In this document: positions 14,692-21,007 of the stretch, piece by piece
How the letters are laid out: the number at the start of each line of letters is the position of its first letter
Numbering within the stretch: the stretch's first letter is position 1
From: a virus
Reading direction: 5' to 3' (one strand)
Virus record (IMG/VR): IMGVR_UViG_3300033145_001383
Coordinates: 1 to 31,276 of that record
DNA: 31,276 nt
The notes under the pieces: model-generated
The model's database searches: none
Told to the model about the DNA's origin: nothing
Seen by the model: the letters and a program-made list of their open reading frames with translations, nothing else
Translations under genes and position numbers: made by a program

Positions 14692-15103
14692 CATAAGCAG
14701 TCATTACTGCACCTGATATTTTACCCGCAAACTCCACCTTAGCTAAAGCATTACGCTCAAACGTGATTGAATCACATTTTGTTGGTAAAATATGCCCACC
14801 AGCGGCCACAGCCCAATACTTTGTTGCCGTTTCATAAAAATACAGATTTGAAAGCTTAACGCCTGCCTTGCAAGCAGTTGCAAATGCCGCTTGCCCTGTA
14901 GAATCTGCCGGATCATGATATCCTGAAAAAGAAACCGTCCCAGGATCACCCGCTCCACCAAACACAAAAGACTGAACAGAATCCCCAAATTCTGTATCTT
15001 CTAACGTTTGAGCTTCATACCCGCTCATCGACCATTCCGATAATCCTGCAATCTTAACCGAGCCATACATCACTTTTGCTAATTTTCCGATTACCGATGC
15101 CAT
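14684..15103 (-). CDS. major tail (tube) protein
   Basis: 139 residues, ATG 15103. It begins VIGKLAKVMYGSVKIAGLSEWS and has a beta-rich body with LEDTEFGDSVQSFVFGGAGDPGTVSFSGYHDP broken by Gly/Ser turns. This pattern is typical of small siphovirus tube proteins, where 'T-FGD-----F-G--D-G-VSFSG-YDP' precedes the C-terminal strands (ITFERNALAKVEFAGKIS). Many copies would stack into the non-contractile tube. It lies between the tail terminator region and the G/G-T chaperones, as expected, but is separated from the terminator by the glycosyltransferase cassette. Confidence 0.8.
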   Translation of the reverse strand: MASVIGKLAKVMYGSVKIAGLSEWSMSGYEAQTLEDTEFGDSVQSFVFGGAGDPGTVSFSGYHDPADSTGQAAFATACKAGVKLSNLYFYETATKYWAVAAGGHILPTKCDSITFERNALAKVEFAGKISGAVMTAYGT

Positions 15104-15114
15104 TTTACTACCTC

Positions 15115-16611
15115 CTATTTATTGTTTTTATGTTTCGTTAATTTATTTTCTTGTTCTTTGCTAATCAAAACAGTTGAATCCAAATACTTCCCTGGAAATC
15201 TATCATAAAGCCATTTCCACATTCGCATGAACACAGCCCCAGGCTCCCAGCTATTATGAAATCTTGTGCAATAATGTTCAGCCCAAGCATCAAGAATCCA
15301 AGCCGTTCCCATTTCTTGTGCTCGTAAACAAGCATAAGTGCCATACAAATCCCATCCTTCAAGAGCTTCGTCAAATCTAAACCCAGTCTTCATATTAACA
15401 ATAATAGTGCATTCATCAATACATGAACATTGAACTGGAAATTGATGATCTGATACAATCCAAAGCGGAGAACTCATATCGTGAAAGTTCCCGCAAAGAA
15501 CGCCTTTTTCATCTTTACCTACAATACCCGCAATCACCCAATTTTCAGGCAATAAAGAGATTTGTTTTTTTACAGCGGGTAACCAGTGCTCACGATAATA
15601 CATATCCTGATGAGTCAAAATACCTATTTCAGCACCACTTTTTTCAATCGTATCAAGAAGTGTATTTAGCCCTTTTGTAGCACTTTCCGGATCATGAATA
15701 GTGTAACAAGAACACTCTCCAATTGATGAATTCCTAAGTATCATATCAAGTCGTTTCATATCATTGACCATACAGCCGAAAGCAATTTTAGAAGCAATTT
15801 TGGATTTATGTTTAGTTGATTTTTTACCATCAAGATATTTTGCAATTATTTTCTTTGCATCGTGATTTTCTTTTACATAGTTATATAAAAAATCAGAGTC
15901 ATTTGAATTGTATTTTGCAAGCTCTGATTCAACCCATTCTCTTGTAATTGGTATTTTAAACCGCCGTCCTGAAAAATTGTTTTTTGCTATCTCATTTATA
16001 TTTACCTGCGTTACATATCCATCCCCAAAAGCTCCAATATATTCCCGATTGTCGGCTATTAAAACTGGTTTACCTCTTGACATACTTTCAAGCGCCCCAC
16101 GGCCTAATGAAATACATAAATCAGCCCAATCAATCTGCCTTTCTATTGAAATATTTGGATCACTAATTCTGACATTATAATTATTGTACAAAAAGGCAAA
16201 AGGTTCAAATTCTAATTGTTCTTCTCTTCTGATAATTAAAATATTTCTTAATTTATTGCCTGGTCTGCTTTGCTTTCCTACTTTAATTGGCTGCCTGATA
16301 ACTTCACTATTAAACCCATAAACATTATATGCAAATTGTATTTCTTCACTAATGGCAATATATCTATCCGCACCTTTGACAAAATGCTCCTCCTCAATAA
16401 TCCCATGAGATATAAACACTTTTCTTGCCGGGTTGTTTTTAATTTTATCAAGACTATGGCTACAAATTATCAAATCACAAGGCTTACTAACATCTGTTGA
16501 TACTTCACATCCAAGTTCTATAAGCGTATCAATAACACATTTCATAAAACGGCTTGACCCACCTTCAGAGACTTTCCCCGATATATATTTTGCGATAACA
16601 AGGATTTTCAA
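15115..16611 (-). CDS. two-domain glycosyltransferase in the tail module
   Basis: 498 residues, ATG 16611 overlapping the upstream stop (ATGA). Residues 1-~255 look GT-B-like: a KILVIAKYISG Rossmann start, DLIICSHSL, KVFISHGI, and a C-terminal half with WADLCISLGRGALESMSRGKPVLIAD, the nucleotide-sugar-site pattern of group-1 transferases. Residues ~270-480 resemble the GT-A-like StrF/GT2 family: FGCMVNDMKRLDMIL, AEIGILTHQDMYYREHW, and a late EALEGWDLYGTYACLRAQEMG. It could modify a virion protein or host surface sugar. No signal peptide or TM. It is unusual for this location, just before the tail tube gene. Confidence 0.75.
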   Translation of the reverse strand: MKILVIAKYISGKVSEGGSSRFMKCVIDTLIELGCEVSTDVSKPCDLIICSHSLDKIKNNPARKVFISHGIIEEEHFVKGADRYIAISEEIQFAYNVYGFNSEVIRQPIKVGKQSRPGNKLRNILIIRREEQLEFEPFAFLYNNYNVRISDPNISIERQIDWADLCISLGRGALESMSRGKPVLIADNREYIGAFGDGYVTQVNINEIAKNNFSGRRFKIPITREWVESELAKYNSNDSDFLYNYVKENHDAKKIIAKYLDGKKSTKHKSKIASKIAFGCMVNDMKRLDMILRNSSIGECSCYTIHDPESATKGLNTLLDTIEKSGAEIGILTHQDMYYREHWLPAVKKQISLLPENWVIAGIVGKDEKGVLCGNFHDMSSPLWIVSDHQFPVQCSCIDECTIIVNMKTGFRFDEALEGWDLYGTYACLRAQEMGTAWILDAWAEHYCTRFHNSWEPGAVFMRMWKWLYDRFPGKYLDSTVLISKEQENKLTKHKNNK

Positions 16612-16844
16612 AGTAGTATTCCTTTCTCTTCTCCTTCTCCGTATTTTGATTCTTTTTCGTTTGATTCTTTTAATATTGCCTTTTTCGATTTTGAAATCAC
16701 TTTTGGTTTACAAGGCATAGTCTTTTTCTTCTTCATACATACAGGACACAAATCAAGAGTTCCATCATATCTATGTTCATCAAAATCAGTGCCGGAAACT
16801 TTAAATTCACTATTGCATTCTTGGCAAATTATTGTTAGCATCAT
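16608..16844 (-). CDS. small zinc-ribbon protein
   Basis: 78 residues, start ATG 16844 overlapping the previous stop by 4 bases; a second Met follows at once. Two CxxC pairs (CQEC near residue 7 and CPVC near 33) form a likely zinc ribbon. A Lys-rich basic middle (KKKKTMPCKPKVISKSKKA) and an acidic tail (EKESKYGEGEEKG) complete it. The ribbon resembles that of the next gene upstream (CEKC ... CPVC), so the two are probably paralogous. It is coupled to the glycosyltransferase, suggesting a shared role or shared acquisition. Confidence 0.65.
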   Translation of the reverse strand: MMLTIICQECNSEFKVSGTDFDEHRYDGTLDLCPVCMKKKKTMPCKPKVISKSKKAILKESNEKESKYGEGEEKGILL

Positions 16845-17140
16845 ACCTCCTTAAAATATTCTCGTTTGAAATATGCATAATCATTACTTATAGTTACCAA
16901 TTCCCAACCATTTTGGCCTAACTTATTAAAATTAGTTTCAGCATTCATCACTACAGAAATATAAATATCTTTATATTCAAAACATCGTTTAGGAGACCTG
17001 TTTGTTTCTTTCTCTGCCTCAATCATATCATCAAAACACACAGGGCATAGATAAGGCATTTTATGTTCTGCTTGCTCTTCAAATTCGTCCTCTGTAAGTT
17101 CATAAAGATTACTGCATTTTTCGCATGTCATTTCTACCAT
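16841..17140 (-). CDS. zinc-ribbon plus DUF4177-like protein
   Basis: 99 residues, ATG 17140. Residues 1-~40 are a zinc ribbon with CEKC and CPVC. Residues ~52-99 match the DUF4177 pattern: FEYKDIYISVVMNAETNFNK, then LGQNGWELVTI and a terminal YAYFKREY, where 'GWELV' and a closing FKR are the hallmarks. DUF4177 has no known catalytic function. The combination in one polypeptide is notable. It is coupled by ATGA to the second zinc-ribbon gene and then to the glycosyltransferase, forming a three-gene cassette. Confidence 0.7.
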   Translation of the reverse strand: MVEMTCEKCSNLYELTEDEFEEQAEHKMPYLCPVCFDDMIEAEKETNRSPKRCFEYKDIYISVVMNAETNFNKLGQNGWELVTISNDYAYFKREYFKEV

Positions 17141-17150
17141 TTTGATTTCC

Positions 17151-17537
17151 TTATTCTCTCCTTGAAAATGGAATTGTTACATTAAACCTATACCACTCAT
17201 CCTCTATGCCTAAGTTTTGAGCACAAGCTTCATCACAATTAATTGCCCCAAAATCTTCCAAATTGAATATAGCAGCTAATGTATCTGCATATTGCCTTGC
17301 TACATTATTCCCTGAATCCTTCGGCACAAATATTCCAATATCTATAATGCCAGAATACTCAATATCGGTATCCTTGCCGAAAGCTAAACCCTCAGCACTA
17401 CCAGGCAAGATCGTACATCTAATCCAGGCCGTTCCTGGAGTCGGAACATAAGCCACATTATCCCAAGCAATAGGAGTCGTTGACCAATTTGTTCCTAATC
17501 TGGATTCAATATCTGCTCTTTCCTGACTATATGACAT
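17151..17537 (-). CDS. tail terminator / DUF4128-like protein
   Basis: 128 residues, ATG 17537. It begins with a helix (ERADIESRLGTNW), followed by strands (WIRCTILPGSAEGLAFG, YSGIIDIGIFVPKDSG) and a helix (ARQYADTLAAIF). This order matches DUF4128/tail-terminator proteins, in which a G--D/V--F-P--SG strand precedes the -A--ADTLA-IF helix. Such proteins cap the tail tube and join it to the neck. It lies after the neck genes and before tail tube, the usual place, though the membrane cassette and glycosyltransferase cassette flank it. Confidence 0.7.
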   Translation of the reverse strand: MSYSQERADIESRLGTNWSTTPIAWDNVAYVPTPGTAWIRCTILPGSAEGLAFGKDTDIEYSGIIDIGIFVPKDSGNNVARQYADTLAAIFNLEDFGAINCDEACAQNLGIEDEWYRFNVTIPFSRRE

Positions 17538-17540
17538 ATC

Positions 17541-17741
17541 TTACTTTGCCTTTACGTCTGCCTTTGGCTGTTTGATTGATTTCGCCATGCCTAAAAGCAT
17601 ATTGATTATTTTGTCATCTGCTGTCCATGAAGTATATTTTGCAAGAATTTTCAAAATACCAAGCAAAAGAATAATTACAAACCCACTGCCTTCGATTGCA
17701 TCAAACATAAACTTATCAAGATTAAAAAGAATATCCATCAT
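17541..17741 (-). CDS. small single-TM membrane protein
   Basis: 66 residues, ATG 17741 overlapping the lipoprotein stop by 4 bases. One clear transmembrane segment (GFVIILLLGILKILAKY) is followed by a cytoplasmic-looking tail (TADDKIINMLLGMAKSIKQP). The 'KYT-WTADDKII' pattern after one TM occurs in many small phage membrane proteins of unknown role, some annotated holin-like. It ends three bases before the tail terminator start. Together with the next two upstream genes it forms an envelope-protein cassette. Confidence 0.6.
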   Translation of the reverse strand: MMDILFNLDKFMFDAIEGSGFVIILLLGILKILAKYTSWTADDKIINMLLGMAKSIKQPKADVKAK

Positions 17742-18010
17742 TTAGCACCTTCCTTATTTGACAGCTTTACATCAGTCTTCATAATTAATACGCCAAGAAG
17801 ACTTTGCACAACTCCGAGTTGACCCCTGTTATCAACCTCAAGTTTAACTCCGTCCTTTTCCAGCTTTACAAGAGCGTCTCTTTTCGATTGAACAGTCCAT
17901 ATTTCACCCTGTGAATTTGTGATTATAGTCTTAACAGAAGTAATAGAAGCGCAGCCTGCCATAAATACAAGTAGAATAATTATGATTGTCCATTTTGTAA
18001 TAGTGCCCAT
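17738..18010 (-). CDS. phage lipoprotein
   Basis: 90 residues, ATG 18010. A signal sequence (KWTIIIILLVFMAGC) ends in a lipobox with C20 as the probable lipidated residue. The mature part is short and mostly beta-type (EIWTVQSKRDALVKL, LEVDNRGQLGVVQSLLG). Lipidation implies export to the outer or inner membrane of a Gram-negative-type host. It could be an outer-membrane spanin partner or a superinfection-exclusion lipoprotein. It overlaps both neighbours, each of which has a TM segment. Confidence 0.65.
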   Translation of the reverse strand: MGTITKWTIIIILLVFMAGCASITSVKTIITNSQGEIWTVQSKRDALVKLEKDGVKLEVDNRGQLGVVQSLLGVLIMKTDVKLSNKEGAK

Positions 18011-18297
18011 TTTTCGAACTTCGCCCTTCGCATTGATATTATTTCAATTCCAGCTTTATGCTCTACCAAGATATAAGAAAAACTGTAATCAATGATTTTA
18101 CCTTCTATCCCTCGAACCTTGACCTTTACTCCTAAACCAAGCCTTTTATCCAGCCTAAATTGAATGTAAGCCACTGCAGACTCAATATAGCCCTTCAGTA
18201 TAAGAACAATAATTCCAACTGCTATAAATTTTATAAGTAGCCAGAAAAGAGTCGGTTCAATTTGATTTACTATTTCTAAAACTTGTTTATCAATCAT
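17980..18297 (-). CDS. membrane protein with an MscS-like beta domain
   Basis: 105 residues, ATG 18297 overlapping the next upstream stop by 4 bases. One TM helix (LFWLLIKFIAVGIIVLILKG) is followed by a linker and a small beta domain: LGLGVKVKVRGIEGKIIDYS, then a strand, then EIISMRRAKFEKW. The pattern 'G-KVKV-G-EG-I-DYS ... I-----' echoes the beta domain of MscS-family channels, where it surrounds the pore exit, but the protein is far shorter than a full channel. It could be a truncated mimic or an unrelated SH3-like fold. Confidence 0.55.
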   Translation of the reverse strand: MIDKQVLEIVNQIEPTLFWLLIKFIAVGIIVLILKGYIESAVAYIQFRLDKRLGLGVKVKVRGIEGKIIDYSFSYILVEHKAGIEIISMRRAKFEKWALLQNGQS

Positions 18298-18707
18298 AAT
18301 AGATTCTTAATCTCATTCAATTTCTTTTGTATTAAATTAGCAGTATTTCTAATCCAGCCCCTTGGTGCTTGCGTTAATGTTCCATATTCCAACGGAATTG
18401 CATACTCAAGATTGTTATGAAGAAACATTGTTTGTCCAAGTTTATAGCCTGCAATTCCTTTTGAAGTTCTCTTAAAATCAGGCGGACAAGATAATTTATG
18501 CAAAGAAGTCTTCACTTCCGGTTCTGGAAATATTTCATTATGCATATTGTCAACAGATGTTGACCAATTACATTTAAAACGAGCTGTATCAACTGGCGAT
18601 TCCTTTACAAGCCCTTTCATCCCATCCATTATAATTTTCCGAATAGCTTGAGCAGCCTCGTTTTCAATTTTGTTTGCCAGTTTTTTTGTGTCAAAATCAA
18701 GTTGCAT
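18294..18707 (-). CDS. head-tail joining / neck protein, HK97 gp10-like
   Basis: I chose ATG 18707 (MQLDFDTKKL, 137 residues), two bases after the upstream stop TAA 18712-18710; a TTG at 18740 would add 11 residues. A long N-terminal helix (NEAAQAIRKIIMDGMKGLVK) leads to ESPVDTARFKCNWSTS, the characteristic 'SPVDTG-L--W' signature of HK97 gp10-like proteins. The C-terminus reads YAIPLEYGT ... RGWIRNTA, also typical ('YA--LEYGT------GM'). It would connect portal-side adaptors to the tail terminator. Confidence 0.75.
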   Translation of the reverse strand: MQLDFDTKKLANKIENEAAQAIRKIIMDGMKGLVKESPVDTARFKCNWSTSVDNMHNEIFPEPEVKTSLHKLSCPPDFKRTSKGIAGYKLGQTMFLHNNLEYAIPLEYGTLTQAPRGWIRNTANLIQKKLNEIKNLL

Positions 18708-18709
18708 TT

Positions 18710-19090
18710 TTACCCACTCTTTCGTACTTGGAATACCCAAAGTGCCCTTGCTGAATCTTTTTCAATATTTTCAATTGCCCAAACAACAGAATCTGAATCA
18801 GTTATCAAATCTTTTATCTGCGGTGTCGGAGTTAAATTAAGCTGGGGAATACTGGCTTTTTGATCTGTTGATAATATCACGCCTCCAGCATCTTCGATTT
18901 CTTTTGCTGTAAAATCTTCAAATAAGAACTTAAGGCCTGTATACTCAACAACATCAGGATATGTATAGCCACCCGTAGCAGGGTCATAGACAGAAGCACC
19001 TTGATCAGTATAAGTACAAGTCAAAGGAATATTCCCGATGGCTTTAAATACTGTTTTTGCTGCCTTCTGCACTACATCTGCTAATCCCAT
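18710..19090 (-). CDS. probable head closure / neck protein
   Basis: 126 residues, ATG 19090, whose A is shared with the TAA of the 45-aa gene (TAATG). An N-terminal amphipathic helix (LADVVQKAAKTVFKAIG) precedes a beta-rich body (CTYTDQGASVYDPATGGYTY, YTGLKFLFEDFTAKEIEDA). Beta strands continue to the end (DSDSVVWAIENIEKDSARAL). Gene order (connector, this gene, gp10-like, terminator) and its strand-rich layout fit a head-closure protein, but I see no decisive family signature. Confidence 0.55.
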   Translation of the reverse strand: MGLADVVQKAAKTVFKAIGNIPLTCTYTDQGASVYDPATGGYTYPDVVEYTGLKFLFEDFTAKEIEDAGGVILSTDQKASIPQLNLTPTPQIKDLITDSDSVVWAIENIEKDSARALWVFQVRKSG

Positions 19091-19227
19091 TATCTATTTT
19101 TTCCTTTGCCTTTTCCCTGCCCTTGACCTCTCCCAACGCCACCGGATGGACAAGGCCTCTGATTAGCATTTCTTCCGCCCTTCTGCCCTTTGCCACTTCC
19201 GTCTTGTCTATTCCTTGGTCTTTGCAT
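19090..19227 (-). CDS. small Gly/Lys/Gln-rich basic protein, 45 aa
   Basis: ATG 19227 has GGAGT five bases upstream, and TAA 19092-19090 overlaps the next gene's ATG (TAATG), so it is a coupled gene. The sequence is low-complexity and basic: MQRPRNRQDGSGKGQKGGRN, one central Cys in RPCPSGG, then VGRGQGQGKGKGKNR. No hydrophobic core is apparent, so it is probably disordered. It may bind DNA or act as a flexible virion component; no family is recognised. It is easily missed because of its length. Confidence 0.55.
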   Translation of the reverse strand: MQRPRNRQDGSGKGQKGGRNANQRPCPSGGVGRGQGQGKGKGKNR

Positions 19228-19236
19228 TATAACTCC

Positions 19237-19749
19237 TTATGCCCTAATCACTCTACTTATTCCCTTTGGATTTATCTTCTCTCCAAACCATTGCACCATC
19301 TGGAATACCGCATCTGCCAAAACTGGGACTCTGTCTGCTTTGTCAATTATAAGTTTAATTGACCCAACTCCGATCTCTTTGAAGCCTGCTGTGTCTGGAT
19401 CGGCAGTTCTATCTACTATTGCAAGTAATCTTGCCAATTCACATTGAGCATTCTGGATTTCAGAAGGGATTTCGTCATTATCAATGAAATTACCATTTTT
19501 GTCTGCCATGCCGGAACGAGGAAGGTCAAGGGATTGATCTGAGTCAGTCTGCCAGCCATCCCAATCCATTTGCTCATTGAGAACACGGCATGACATAACC
19601 GCATAGCCATTCTTTTGTGCATCTGTAAGAGCAGACCATGTACTGTCATGGGGATTAGTAAGCACCCAGTCATCAATCGTTGAGATTGAAACGTATGAAT
19701 TCGCCCCAACAATCTGTGCCCCTGTTTCCACTATTACTGTAACCGCCAT
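19237..19749 (-). CDS. head-tail connector, DnaT-like family
   Basis: 170 residues, ATG 19749 with AAAGGA upstream. The N-terminal GAQIVGANSYVSISTIDDWV matches the 'GANSYVS---AD-Y' signature of phage proteins often labelled DnaT-like ssDNA-binding but placed structurally as head-tail adaptors. Helices follow (DAQKNGYAVMSCRVLNEQMD, then WDGW...LDLPRSGM), with a late QNAQCELARLLAIV helix. It is the first gene after a likely terminator at 19767-19796 and is followed by the 45-aa gene. It probably docks on the portal to begin the neck. Confidence 0.75.
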   Translation of the reverse strand: MAVTVIVETGAQIVGANSYVSISTIDDWVLTNPHDSTWSALTDAQKNGYAVMSCRVLNEQMDWDGWQTDSDQSLDLPRSGMADKNGNFIDNDEIPSEIQNAQCELARLLAIVDRTADPDTAGFKEIGVGSIKLIIDKADRVPVLADAVFQMVQWFGEKINPKGISRVIRA

Positions 19750-19766
19750 AAGAATAATCCTTTGTA

Positions 19767-19796
19767 AAAGGGCGGCGTTTTGAATACCCGCCCTTT
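19767..19796 (-). terminator. hairpin between the secreted protein gene and the connector gene
   Basis: AAAGGGCGG (19767-19775) and CCGCCCTTT (19788-19796) form a perfect 9-bp GC-rich stem with a 12-base loop. In the minus-strand transcript it is followed by only a short T-run (the stem end TTT plus one T, then AC), so it may be a partial terminator or an mRNA-stabilising 3' hairpin for the capsid-region message. Confidence 0.6.
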
Positions 19797-19824
19797 GATT
19801 AAATGTTAAAGATTATCTCATAGC

Positions 19825-20715
19825 CTACAGCGTTCCGCCTTCACCTGCTACAACAGCTCCTGTACTATCAAGAGGAGTCCAGTAAATATGGAAAACCATT
19901 GAACCGGCTGTCAAGGCATTCGTGCCGACTGTATAACCAATATCTTTCCCGGCAGCTACCGCAAATTCAACTGCATTTAGTTGCGTTCTGGTAAGGATTG
20001 TTCTGGTAAGTGTTGCATCAACCCATAGTTCGCCGGCAGCCATCGCACCTGCACCTATTGTTGAAGCGGCTATAATACTGTCTCCTGTTGTTTCATCCCC
20101 TAAAGCCATTGTGCCAGTATCGCTGGTTGAAGATACAGAAGTGACACACTCAGCTATAATCAGCATTCTAACCATACCGGTTACAGTAGCTATCTCATGC
20201 GAAGCGACTGTACTCCATGTTCCGGTTGTATCAAAAGTTCCGGTCGCAACTGCAAGATAATTAGCATGACCATAAGATGCTCCGGCAGCAGCAGCAATAG
20301 CATCGATTGTAGTCTGCGTCGCAGTTAATAGATTAACCCCACTTGCACCAGTAATAATATCAAGGTCATTCTGAGCAGTGGTGATCGTTGCAGGGATCGT
20401 GGTTCCTGTGTCGACCAAAATGGAATCAACCACCGTATCAATAGCAATATTCGCAGTTACATTCTGCTTGGCATAAGCAACTAAACTTTCAGTTTCACTA
20501 ACAGCATCGGCAGCCGCCGCATCCGTCTTGTTACCTATAACGTCCCTGGAATAAGCGTTAGTCACCGCATCTGCGGTCGCCACGACATCATGGGAATCAT
20601 AAAGCGGCTGTGTATATGTTGATGTTATTGCACTTACTGACTGATACCCTAAAAAACCAGCAATACAAATTATTGCAGTAATAAAGGGTAAATATATTCT
20701 TTTATTTTTCCACAT
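19825..20715 (-). CDS. putative exported or membrane-anchored virion protein
   Basis: 296 residues, ATG 20715 with GGAGG upstream; it overlaps the KEPET-repeat gene by 14 bases. The N-terminus is a clear signal-type segment: KNKR, then IYLPFITAIICIAGFLGY, then SVSA as a possible cleavage site. The body is Ala/Thr/Gly-rich with no cysteine cluster. A repetitive helical part (DTVVDSILVDTGTTIPATIT) is common in phage structural proteins, and a beta C-terminal half follows (GTWSTVASHEIATVTGMVRM ... VFHIYWTPLD). A capsid-decorating or head-fibre role fits the location; the signal peptide does not, which makes it odd. Confidence 0.5.
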   Translation of the reverse strand: MWKNKRIYLPFITAIICIAGFLGYQSVSAITSTYTQPLYDSHDVVATADAVTNAYSRDVIGNKTDAAAADAVSETESLVAYAKQNVTANIAIDTVVDSILVDTGTTIPATITTAQNDLDIITGASGVNLLTATQTTIDAIAAAAGASYGHANYLAVATGTFDTTGTWSTVASHEIATVTGMVRMLIIAECVTSVSSTSDTGTMALGDETTGDSIIAASTIGAGAMAAGELWVDATLTRTILTRTQLNAVEFAVAAGKDIGYTVGTNALTAGSMVFHIYWTPLDSTGAVVAGEGGTL

Positions 20716-20950
20716 TTTTCTTTACCTCCCGTTTTCGTTTTGGAGTTTCAGGTTCTTTTTTTGTTTCAGGTTCTTTTTTTGTTTCAGGTTCTTTTTTTGT
20801 TTCAGGTTCTTTTTTTGTTTCAGGTTCTTTTTTTGTTTCAGGTTCTTTTTCTTTGAAAAGTTCATGCCTGTTTGTAAAATCTGATTTATTTATAGTCATA
20901 TAACCAAGTTTGTTTTTGGCCACGACTTTGACTGTTTCTACTACTGCCAT
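20702..20950 (-). CDS. KEPET-repeat protein downstream of capsid
   Basis: 82 residues, ATG 20950 with AAAGGAGG upstream. The N-terminal ~32 residues (VKVVAKNKLGYMTINKSDF) resemble small phage proteins often found beside the coat gene. They are followed by six KEPET units encoded by 18-bp DNA repeats, then a basic tail (PKRKREVKKNVEK). The repeat region is highly charged and presumably disordered or helical. Copy number can change easily by replication slippage. It lies directly after the coat gene and a hairpin, so it is probably a head-associated protein. Confidence 0.6.
   Translation of the reverse strand: MAVVETVKVVAKNKLGYMTINKSDFTNRHELFKEKEPETKKEPETKKEPETKKEPETKKEPETKKEPETPKRKREVKKNVEK
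20751..20840. repeat. five perfect 18-bp tandem repeats encoding KEPET units
   Basis: The plus strand repeats GGTTCTTTTTTTGTTTCA exactly five times (20751-20840), with degenerate partial copies on both sides. On the coding strand each unit reads ACA AAA AAA GAA CCT GAA, so each has an in-frame A-run. Confidence 0.95.
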
Positions 20951-20966
20951 AATGCCTCCTTTGAAA

Positions 20967-21000
20967 ATTGAGCGGAATATTTTTACGTACTCCGCTCAAT
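20967..21000 (-). terminator. perfect hairpin after the coat gene, loop carries the 13-bp element
   Basis: ATTGAGCGGA (20967-20976) pairs perfectly with TCCGCTCAAT (20991-21000); the 14-base loop includes GTACGTAAAAATA on the minus strand. It starts eight bases after the coat gene's stop. In the transcript the stem is followed by TTTC, so it may end or protect the coat message while letting some transcription through to the next gene, whose AAAGGAGG lies a few bases on. Confidence 0.7.
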
Positions 21001-21007
21001 CATTTAT

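Noticed and set aside
14743-14988. 81-codon alternative frame within the tail tube gene
   Set aside because: Same-strand shadow of the tube gene; no start signal, no plausible fold.
17980-18297. Annotation as a functional MscS channel
   Set aside because: One TM and ~100 residues; far shorter than MscS and lacking the pore-lining helix pattern, so only a similarity to the beta domain is claimed.
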